Assembly: GCA_024234995.1 (NCBI GenBank)
Contig: JACKNF010000032.1
Span: 1 to 7,989, forward strand
Direction of reading: 5' to 3'
Source of the DNA: Gammaproteobacteria bacterium
GTDB taxonomy: Bacteria; Pseudomonadota; Gammaproteobacteria; Competibacterales; Competibacteraceae
Length of the DNA stretch: 7,989 nucleotides
Shown here: positions 1-6,372 of the stretch, one piece after another
Position numbering within the stretch: position 1 is the stretch's first letter
How the letters are laid out: every line of letters begins with the position of its first letter
Program-made: the position numbers and the translations under genes
The notes under the pieces: generated by a model
Database searches by the model: none
What the model saw: only the letters and a program-made list of their open reading frames with translations
Told to the model about the DNA's origin: nothing

Positions 1-1692
1 CGTATTCGGATGCAGACCCACCACCGCCAGAATCCGGCAGCGTTCCGCGATGAATTCCCGCACCCGCTTATCGCTGGCGTTATTGAAGCGGCCTTGCGGC
101 AACACCACCGCCATCCGTCCGCCGGGCCGCAGAAAATCCAAATTGCGCTCAATGAACAACAAATCGCGCCCGATCTTGCTTTCCAGCTTGCCATTGGTTT
201 TATGGCCCAACTCATAAGGTGAGAGCATGTCGCTTTGCTTGATGTCCCCGGCAAACGGCGGATTGGCCATCAACACATCGAAGCGGAATGTCCGATTGTC
301 GTTTTTCACCGCGCGCAGCTTCTTGAATTTCTTCCACCCTTCGCCATACGTATCGCGCCAATCCTCATCCTGCTTAATGCGCTCTTCCCACTTGAGCCAA
401 TCCAGCGTGTTCAAGTGCAGCACATTGGTTTGTCCATCCCCGGCAATCAAATTGAGGCAGCGCGCCACCCGCACCGATTTTTCATCAAAATCAATCGCAA
501 ACACCTTGTCCTGCACATAATCCCGGCAACGCTGCGGCTTGGCTTCCATCGTGAACAAATGCGAAACCGGCAACCCCTCGTCTTGGAGGATCTGCTTCCA
601 GACATGGAAAATGGCGTGAACGGTGAATCCCGCCGAACCGCAAGCGGTGTCAATCACTGTTTCCGCCTCATGCGGATTCAACATCTTCACGCACAAATCA
701 ATCACCCAGCGCGGCGTGAAATACTGCCCCTTCTCGCCCTTCGATGACTTGCTGACCAGATATTCAAACGCCTCATCGACCACATCGAGATTGGAGTTAA
801 ACAGCTTCCACTCCTCCAGCGAACCGACGCACACTTGTAGATGCTCCGGCCCCAGCCTGAGCTTTTCGTCTTCCGAAAACACGCCGGGCCATTGCTGGCG
901 GGCGTCATCGAACAAGCCCTGGATATTGGCCTTGAGTTGGGCGGCGGTGTTGCTGTTGCGAAAACGCAAATATTTATGCCGGCCCCGGAAGCAATACATC
1001 TCATCGTAAAGCTTGGTGAAAATGAGCTTGAACACTTCCTCGAACACATCCACCCCGGCATTGGCCAACACCTCATTTTCCATGTCTTCGATCAACTGTT
1101 TCAAACTGCGCGCGCCCTTGCCCTCCGCCTCGCGCTTCTTCTCAATGGCAATCAGGTTATCCACGGTCCACGGCTGACCGGCAATGTCATCGATGGTCTG
1201 CGCCGCGCTGGGAATATCGGGAATTTCGACAAAATAATTCGGATTCTTGCGATGCCAGGTCACCGCCTGCACCCCATTGCACCACATGGCCAGCGGCGCG
1301 CCGGTCGCGTGGGTGTAGGAACGCAATTGCTCCTTGCCGTCCTTGAGCTTGCCTTGCTTGACCTCGACCACCAGATAGGGAACGGTGGGACGGTCGCTAT
1401 CGAACACCACAATATCGGCGCGCTTGGAACTGTCCCGCCCAAAGGTAATTGGATACTCCACCGTCAGCCGGGCCACTGGGTATTGGTAGTGCAACACCAG
1501 GCGGTGCAACCACAGTTGGCGCACCAACTCCTCGCGCTTCGCCTGGATTTTTTTATTACGCGCCAGGCATTGCACGTAGAACTTGCCGGCTTTCTCGGAA
1601 AGGTTGGACTCCACAGCGGTAACGGCTGGCGCACCGAATAAATCGATCAGCGCATCGCGGTTGAGATCATTGAGGATTTCAGTAATGAGCAT
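1..1692 (-). CDS. Fused restriction-modification enzyme: HsdR_N-like nuclease domain plus N6-adenine DNA methyltransferase (C-terminus beyond window)
   Basis: This frame is open for 564 codons from an ATG at 1692 to the left edge; I read it triplet by triplet and found no stop. Residues about 30-140 look like a Type I HsdR N-terminal (PD-(D/E)xK) nuclease domain: D93 in RADIVVFDSD, then VEVKQGK with E110 and K112 as the ExK pair. A helical stretch follows. QYFTP at 323-327 is the HsdM hallmark. SAM-binding motif I is DTACGSAGF (348-356) and catalytic motif IV is NPPF (477-480), typical of gamma-class N6-adenine methyltransferases. RPGGRMAVVLPQG and RILAVVGLHPNT close the visible part as in HsdM. 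The likely role is both cutting and methylating DNA at one target, as in BcgI-type (IIB) or IIG enzymes; that is inference, because no target-recognition domain or hsdS gene is visible. The start is followed by a natural MLITEILNDLNRDALIDLFG, but the Shine-Dalgarno is weak (AAAAGAAA). It lies 74 bases after the decayed ATPase gene. The domain call is firm; the exact subtype is not. Confidence 0.88.
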   Translation of the reverse strand, partial: MLITEILNDLNRDALIDLFGAPAVTAVESNLSEKAGKFYVQCLARNKKIQAKREELVRQLWLHRLVLHYQYPVARLTVEYPITFGRDSSKRADIVVFDSDRPTVPYLVVEVKQGKLKDGKEQLRSYTHATGAPLAMWCNGVQAVTWHRKNPNYFVEIPDIPSAAQTIDDIAGQPWTVDNLIAIEKKREAEGKGARSLKQLIEDMENEVLANAGVDVFEEVFKLIFTKLYDEMYCFRGRHKYLRFRNSNTAAQLKANIQGLFDDARQQWPGVFSEDEKLRLGPEHLQVCVGSLEEWKLFNSNLDVVDEAFEYLVSKSSKGEKGQYFTPRWVIDLCVKMLNPHEAETVIDTACGSAGFTVHAIFHVWKQILQDEGLPVSHLFTMEAKPQRCRDYVQDKVFAIDFDEKSVRVARCLNLIAGDGQTNVLHLNTLDWLKWEERIKQDEDWRDTYGEGWKKFKKLRAVKNDNRTFRFDVLMANPPFAGDIKQSDMLSPYELGHKTNGKLESKIGRDLLFIERNLDFLRPGGRMAVVLPQGRFNNASDKRVREFIAERCRILAVVGLHPNT

Positions 1693-1766
1693 GGTTTTTT
1701 GATTTCTTTTCAAATGGCAGTTGCGTGAACCAGAGCGAAATCATACCGGCTTGACGCTACCGAAGC

Positions 1767-2688
1767 TCACCCCCACAACACCCTCTCCGCCTGCCCCAGC
1801 AGGTAACACAAGATATGCGCCGACACCTTGAGAATATGAGTGGACAGGCCTTTTAACCCGGTCACGCCGAAGCCGGTATCTTGTTTCGTAACCAGATAAG
1901 CCTGATTGAGACCTTCGGCAGCTGTAAAGAGCCAGGCCGCTCTTAGTGTCCACGCTGGCCCGTTCACAATATTTGATCTCAAAAACCAAGTGGTAAGCCG
2001 GGCTTTTCACGATGATGTCGACTTCCTTGTGGCTCACGGCATCGCGCCAATAGGCGATCTGCGGCGTATCGCGATAATGATAGGCGTAGAGATGCCGCAG
2101 TATGGTCGTTTCCACAATCATGCCCATGTCGTCGGGATTGGCGAGCACTTCTTCCCCACGCAGCAGGACGGCGTTACGCAATGCAGCATCCACCAGGTAA
2201 TACTTATTGCGGGTGCGCAGTACCTTCTTGCCGCCCATACCGATTGGTGGCAGGCAATAAACCAGATTAGCAGCGCGTAATAGGTCCAGATGATTCCCAA
2301 CAGTAGCGGCGGAAGTTTCCAGATCACGGGCAACGGTGTTATGCGCGAGAATCCCGCCGGTGTGTAGGCAGAGATAGATGAACAGCCGCTCCAAGTCGTT
2401 CACGTTGCGCACTCCAAACAGCGCAGTCATGTCCCGCTTGAGCACCCGTTCCACAACATCTTCGCGTAACAGGCGCTGGCATAGACCGATGTCATCCTGG
2501 CGGGCGGTTTCGGGAAAGCCACCGGTAAGCAAGTAGCGATTGAACAACGGTAGCAAGGGCCGGAGCTGGGCGGCAATTTGTAACTGCCTGAATGCGGCAC
2601 AGCAGCGCATGGCTGACTTCCGATAAGCCGTAATGGGATTGCAAATGGTTCTGCATGTGCGACAACAGATGAGCCGTCCTCCCGGCAT
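1767..2688 (-). pseudogene. Decayed DUF4143-family ATPase (C-terminal part only, frameshifted)
   Basis: The readable part belongs to the AAA_14/DUF4143 family of accessory ATPases. Counting from an ATG at 2688, RYLLTGGFPE (51-60) is the family signature that links the ATPase and DUF4143 regions. It is followed by REDVVERVLKRDM, a winged-helix-like stretch (about 111-145), and the nuclease-like core YWRD...EVDIIV...VFEIKY (213-240). After residue 254 the frame becomes nonsense and ends at 1741. The true C-terminus, FTAAEGLNQAYLVTKQDTG to AHILCYLLGQAERVLWG, continues in another frame that stops at 1767, so an indel lies near 1926-1930. The N-terminal P-loop and Walker B part, which should precede RYLLTGGFPE, is absent: the frame begins just after a TAG at 2689-2691 and no GxxxxGKT/S motif is readable upstream. 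A second frame (2758-2492) overlaps the start and may hold more ancestral sequence, but I could not align it to the family. Function is presumably lost. A sequencing error could explain the C-terminal shift but not the missing ATPase part. Confidence 0.75.
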
Positions 2689-2792
2689 CTAGGCCTTGAT
2701 AACGGTCCACAATCTGGCTATCGCGCACCCGCTCCGGGCAATAGCCCTGTGGCTTCAAAGATCGATGACGGCAATCATTCCCATGTCACAGC

Positions 2793-3065
2793 TTACTCAC
2801 TCTCAAGATCGATCGGCTGCTGGACTCTATCCCGATAGCGATACCGGGACGGTTTCGACACATGCAACTGCGTATCGTGAGCAATCATTTCCGTCAATTC
2901 GTCAGCAGCCTGCCGCAATGCTTCGCATACAAGGCGTGAAGCGGAATCGGTATTCCCGTTCAACGCACCGATACACCGCAAAACTGTGCCATGCAAAACG
3001 GTCAGGCGGTCGATTCGAGTTTCCACTTGGGAAATGACAGTGGCCTCTTGAGTCGAAATCTTCAT
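2793..3065 (-). CDS. Small hypothetical protein, about 90 aa
   Basis: I do not recognise this protein. From ATG at 3065 it reads MKISTQEATVISQVETRID and ends QQPIDLESE, 90 residues. An in-frame TTG at 3083 would add six residues (MKNGNK). It is soluble-looking, with no signal peptide or membrane segment. The middle (LTVLHGTVLRCIGAL and ASRLVCEALRQAADELTEMI) has the spacing of two amphipathic helices. The C-terminal 25 residues are basic and tyrosine-rich (SKPSRYRYRDR) and then acidic. The Shine-Dalgarno is poor for both starts. It sits between ligA and the decayed ATPase, 125 bases after the ligA stop, in what looks like accessory DNA. A similarly long frame on the opposite strand (2696-3037) covers much of it, so coding status is only moderately supported. 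Confidence 0.5.
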   Translation of the reverse strand: MKISTQEATVISQVETRIDRLTVLHGTVLRCIGALNGNTDSASRLVCEALRQAADELTEMIAHDTQLHVSKPSRYRYRDRVQQPIDLESE

Positions 3066-3171
3066 CTTATTGCCATTTTTCAATCAAATACTCTAAACCC
3101 CTAAAGGAACCCTACTTACCAGTGCTTAACTGAGACTGCTGCCCAAAAGCATGTTTACAACGCAACAATTA

Positions 3172-3197
3172 CTTATAATTAATTGATTAATCATAAG
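3172..3197. repeat. AT-rich inverted repeat over the ligA stop codon
   Basis: The 26 bases form a near-palindrome with 13-base arms matching at 11 of 13 positions (CTTATAATTAATT against CTTATGATTAATC in reverse complement). The ligA stop codon is inside it. There is no GC-rich stem followed by a T-run, so it is not a classical Rho-independent terminator. It could be a weak 3' mRNA hairpin or a binding site for a dimeric protein; neither is shown. Confidence 0.55.
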
Positions 3198-5233
3198 ATA
3201 CCGGAATCTTCTAACAATGCCAACAACCCTGCTTCGTCCAAAATTCTGACGCTCAACTCTTGCGCCTTGTCCAGTTTGGAACCGGCATCGTGACCCGCCA
3301 CCACATAATCAGTTTTCTTCGACACACTGCCACTCACCTTGGCGCCCAGCGCCCGTAAGCGATCAGCAGCTTGGTCGCGCGTCAGAGAATCCAGCGTTCC
3401 GGTCAAAACAAAGGTCTTACCCGTCAGCGATTGAGCCACCATTGGCTGCCTCGCAACATCCGGCCAATGCACCCCCGCGGCTCGCAGGCGAGCGATCACC
3501 TGTTGATTATGCGGCTCCTGAAAAAACGCCTGGATCGCTGCAGCGACCACCGGCCCGACATCCGGCGTCTGCCGCAATGCCTCTTCGCCAGCGGTTATCA
3601 ACGCGTCCAGTGTGCCAAAATGCGCCGCCAGCGTCATAGCCGTTGCCTCGCCGACCTCACGAATACCCAGTGCAAATAGAAATCGCGCCAGTGTTGTCGT
3701 CTTGCTGCGTTCCAGCGCCGCGACCAGATTAGCCGCTGACTTGGCGCCCATCCGTTCCAAACCAGCCAGTGCCGTTATATCCAGGGCGTAAAGATCAGCA
3801 GGACCCTGCACCCTTTCTTGATCCACCAACTGTTCCACCAGCTTATCGCCCAATCCTTCAATGTCCATCGCCCGCCGCGAGGCAAAGTGGCGAATCGCTT
3901 CCTTACGCTGAGCGCGGCAGTAGAGACCGCCGATGCAGCGCGCGACCGCTTCGCCTTCCGGGCGGACGATGCTTGAACCGCATACCGGACAGGTCTCCGG
4001 CATCACAAACGGCTGCGTATCATCCGGGCGGCGGTCTAGCACGACACTGACAACTTCGGGAATCACATCGCCGGCACGGCGGACGATTACGGTATCGCCA
4101 GCCCGCACATCTTTGCGCGCAATCTCATCGGCATTGTGCAACGTCGCATTCGTCACCGTGACCCCGCCCACGAAAACCGGCCTGAGCCGCGCCACGGGCG
4201 TGATCGCCCCCGTGCGTCCAACCTGCACTTCGATGGCTTCCACTGCCGTCAGCTCCTCTTGAGCCGGAAACTTGTGGGCCACCGCCCAGCGCGGTTCACG
4301 GGTGCGAAACCCCAGTTGCCGCTGCCAAGCCAAGCGATTGATCTTGTACACCACACCGTCAATATCAAAAGGCAGCGCGTCACGCTTCCCAGCGATGTCG
4401 TTGTGAAATGCGATCAAGCCATCGGCACCCCATACAGCCGCTCGCTCATGACACACCGGCAGGCCAAAAGCTGCCAGCGCATCCAGCACCGCACTATGGG
4501 TCGCTGGCGGCTCCCAGCCCTGCACCTCACCCAAACCGTAAGCAAAAAAGGACAGTGGACGTCTGGCGGCCAGGTTTGAGTCCAATTGCCGGATCGTACC
4601 CGCCGCGCCATTACGCGGATTTACCAGAGCTGGCAACCCGGCAACCCGCTGCCGGGCATTGTAGCGCTCAAAGTCCGGGCGGCTCATGTAAGCCTCGCCA
4701 CGCACTTCCAGTACCGCGGGGGCGTCGCCATGCAGTCTTAGCGGCACGGTTTTGATCGTGCGCACGTTCTGCGTGACCTCCTCGCCAGTCTCACCATCGC
4801 CGCGCGTTGCCGCCTGCACCAGCAGGCCTTGCTCGTAACGCAGGTTAATGGCGAGACCATCAAACTTGAGTTCGCACGCATACTCGACAAGCGCTGCACC
4901 CTCGCTCAAATCCAGTTCACGCCGCACCTGCGCATCAAAAGCGCGCGCACCGTTCGGACTGGTATCGGTTTCCGTGCGGATTGACAGCATCGGCAACCGA
5001 TGGCGAACCGGCGTAAACGCTTCCAGCGGCTTACCGCCAACACGCTGGGTAGGAGAATCCGGTACGATCAGTTCAGGATGCGCGGCTTCCAGGGTCTGCA
5101 ATTCCTGGAACAGCCGGTCATACTCGGCATCGGGAATCTTGGGGCTATCCAGAACATAATAATGATAGCTGTGCCTATTCAGTTGTTCACGCAACTGGGT
5201 AGCGCGGATCATTATCTCATCAGGCGCTGTCAT
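3191..5233 (-). CDS. ligA: NAD+-dependent DNA ligase LigA
   Basis: LigA seals nicks in DNA during replication and repair, using NAD+ to adenylate its active-site lysine. The 680-aa product is full length (E. coli 671). Domain Ia carries HSYHYYVLDSPKIPDAEYD (21-39), which binds the NMN half of NAD+. The adenylation site is ELKFDG with K123. R144, E180 (in EVRGE), K297 (GVVYK) and K321 (AHKFPAQ) match the E. coli NAD-contact residues. The OB fold contains QVGRTGAITPVARL. The four zinc cysteines are C415, C418, C433 and C439. The helix-hairpin-helix region runs about 450-585 and a BRCT domain about 600-680 (GKTFVLTGTL, GSVSKKTDYVVAG). The loop after PMLS (84-110) departs from the usual SLDNAF pattern and is about five residues longer than in E. 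coli. The ATG at 5233 follows a GAGG Shine-Dalgarno with a 6-base gap. It lies 48 bases downstream of zipA and is probably co-transcribed with it. Confidence 0.98.
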   Translation of the reverse strand: MTAPDEIMIRATQLREQLNRHSYHYYVLDSPKIPDAEYDRLFQELQTLEAAHPELIVPDSPTQRVGGKPLEAFTPVRHRLPMLSIRTETDTSPNGARAFDAQVRRELDLSEGAALVEYACELKFDGLAINLRYEQGLLVQAATRGDGETGEEVTQNVRTIKTVPLRLHGDAPAVLEVRGEAYMSRPDFERYNARQRVAGLPALVNPRNGAAGTIRQLDSNLAARRPLSFFAYGLGEVQGWEPPATHSAVLDALAAFGLPVCHERAAVWGADGLIAFHNDIAGKRDALPFDIDGVVYKINRLAWQRQLGFRTREPRWAVAHKFPAQEELTAVEAIEVQVGRTGAITPVARLRPVFVGGVTVTNATLHNADEIARKDVRAGDTVIVRRAGDVIPEVVSVVLDRRPDDTQPFVMPETCPVCGSSIVRPEGEAVARCIGGLYCRAQRKEAIRHFASRRAMDIEGLGDKLVEQLVDQERVQGPADLYALDITALAGLERMGAKSAANLVAALERSKTTTLARFLFALGIREVGEATAMTLAAHFGTLDALITAGEEALRQTPDVGPVVAAAIQAFFQEPHNQQVIARLRAAGVHWPDVARQPMVAQSLTGKTFVLTGTLDSLTRDQAADRLRALGAKVSGSVSKKTDYVVAGHDAGSKLDKAQELSVRILDEAGLLALLEDSGIL

Positions 5234-5239
5234 GCGATG

Positions 5240-5244
5240 CCTCG
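5240..5244 (-). promoter_or_regulatory. Shine-Dalgarno of ligA
   Basis: The minus strand reads CGAGG, six bases before the ATG. This good ribosome site fixes the ligA start and shows that ligA is translated on its own even if it shares an mRNA with zipA. Confidence 0.65.
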
Positions 5245-5281
5245 TAACTTCCCATCGTTACCGTGGAACGGAGCGTCCCCC

Positions 5282-6187
5282 CTATACCGGCTGCGCCCAA
5301 AGCCGTTGTTTTCTCCGGAACTCGACAACCTCATTGCGCAAGTGTAAAAGCCCCTGATTCGTTAAGCGCTTGCGGCGTTCATCACAAATCATGCCGTTCA
5401 ACCGCTGCGCCAGTTGATCGGCAGTGACAACCAGCAAATCCAGGGCCTTCATCTCTTCCATTGGACCCGGCAGCTTCATAAATAGCAGTAATCCCGGTGT
5501 CGTCAGATCATCCGGTATCGATGGATCGAAAGTACCTGGTTTCCGCAAATGCGCCATGCTGAAGATCGGCTCACCCTCACCGTTATCCGTACAGCGCTCA
5601 AACAAACCACTGGCCCCCAACTGGAAATTCAGATCAAGAGCCACCGCCTGAACATCGGCCCATTTAAAGGCGGATTGACCGACAGGCACTGCTACCACGG
5701 CCAAGGCCACCGTCATTTTCGGCGGCCCCGAAACGGCCGGTTCCCGGCGCGAATCATACACCGGCTCTGTCACTGCAACGGGTGCGGCTTGAGGACTCAC
5801 CTCAACCTCAGCCACCGGGCTGGCATCGGCGCCGGCAGCGGGATCGCTATCCGCTTCAGCGACAGATTCTTCATCACTAGATACCGGTTTCTCTTGGCGA
5901 TGAATGGGTCGAATCTCCACATCAATCAGCGCTTTTTTAGCCAACGGGTGTTCAGGAGTAATCATGATTCCGCTAAAGTCATGCCTGTTGTTCATCTCCT
6001 CGGAAGGCTCTGGAGCTTGAGGATCGCCAAACACCGGTTCTTTTTGCAGTGAGAGCTGGTGGCGCCGGCGTTTGCGGATTCCCTCACGGATATGGACACG
6101 CATACCCCAAAGATAGATCAGGATGACGACAACGACGCCAATGCCCGCCAATAACCACTGCAACTGTGTTTTGTCCAACATTTCCAT
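5282..6187 (-). CDS. zipA: Cell division protein ZipA
   Basis: ZipA anchors and stabilises FtsZ filaments at the inner membrane during Z-ring assembly. The 301-aa product shows the standard layout. A single N-terminal membrane helix (about residues 11-28, LLAGIGVVVVILIYLWG) is followed by a basic patch (RKRRRH). A long, acidic and Pro/Ala-rich linker (about 50-155) follows. The C-terminal FtsZ-binding domain (about 157-292) includes FSMAHLRKPGTFDP (209-222), TTPGLLLFMKLPGP (229-242) and DERRKRLTNQGL (269-280), which align with E. coli FSLANMVKPGTFDP, TTPGVTIFMQVP and DDQRRMMTPQ. The initial MEM gives two possible starts two codons apart; an AGGG lies 10 bases before the first. It has its own promoter in the spacer after smc and leads into ligA. 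ZipA is a strong indicator of a gammaproteobacterial host. Confidence 0.97.
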   Translation of the reverse strand: MEMLDKTQLQWLLAGIGVVVVILIYLWGMRVHIREGIRKRRRHQLSLQKEPVFGDPQAPEPSEEMNNRHDFSGIMITPEHPLAKKALIDVEIRPIHRQEKPVSSDEESVAEADSDPAAGADASPVAEVEVSPQAAPVAVTEPVYDSRREPAVSGPPKMTVALAVVAVPVGQSAFKWADVQAVALDLNFQLGASGLFERCTDNGEGEPIFSMAHLRKPGTFDPSIPDDLTTPGLLLFMKLPGPMEEMKALDLLVVTADQLAQRLNGMICDERRKRLTNQGLLHLRNEVVEFRRKQRLWAQPV

Positions 6188-6292
6188 GAATTCAAAGCCC
6201 TGGGTTGCGTCTGCCGCAATCTGATGTGCACCGTGGTGATGATAAATCCTGTCCAGCCTTCACGTCGGCGAACGGAGAATGACATGCCGCCG

Positions 6293-6321
6293 TTTATACT
6301 GAAATTGCCCTCTATTAACAA
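6293..6321 (-). promoter_or_regulatory. Predicted sigma70-type promoter of zipA (and probably ligA)
   Basis: On the minus strand a -35 box TTGTTA (6321-6316, 4 of 6 matches to consensus) and a -10 box TATAAA (6298-6293, 5 of 6) are separated by exactly 17 bases. Transcription would begin near 6286, leaving a leader of roughly 100 bases before zipA. A weaker alternative (TTGATG at 6358-6353, CATAAC at 6336-6331, 16-base gap) lies just upstream. This is prediction from pattern only. Confidence 0.55.
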
Positions 6322-6334
6322 ATGCCATTTGTTA
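6316..6334. promoter_or_regulatory. Perfect palindrome overlapping the zipA -35 box (candidate operator)
   Basis: The arms TAACAAATG and CATTTGTTA are exact reverse complements with a single base between them. A 1-base centre is poorly suited to an RNA hairpin but typical of a site for a dimeric DNA-binding protein. The left arm contains the -35 hexamer of the predicted zipA promoter, so a bound protein would be expected to block it. The binding protein is unknown. Confidence 0.5.
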
Positions 6335-6372
6335 TGTTAATGAAACATTATTCATCAATAAGGTTGCATTCG

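Noticed and set aside
841..1641. Plus-strand open frame of 266 codons (and a similar one at 235-747)
   Set aside because: It is codon-for-codon antisense to the nuclease-methylase gene, rich in His, Leu and Gly from reversed codons, with no recognisable domain; the minus frame carries clear motifs throughout.
1693..1766. Promoter for the nuclease-methylase gene
   Set aside because: No pair of -35 and -10 boxes with suitable spacing could be found on the minus strand; it may be transcribed from farther upstream.
2830..2849. Short hairpin TCCCG...CGGGA with a 10-base loop
   Set aside because: Only five paired bases, no T-run, and inside the small ORF; easily expected by chance.
4136..4579. 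Plus-strand open frame of 147 codons
   Set aside because: It lies wholly opposite the conserved adenylation and OB region of ligA and reads as low-complexity shadow.
6118..6321. Minus-strand open frame of 67 codons running from the smc-zipA spacer into zipA
   Set aside because: It begins at a TTG located in the predicted -35 box, has no ribosome site and overlaps zipA in another frame; the composition looks non-coding.
6335..6372. Possible terminator after smc (ATGAA...TTCAT repeat)
   Set aside because: Five AT-rich pairs without a following U-tract do not make a credible Rho-independent terminator.
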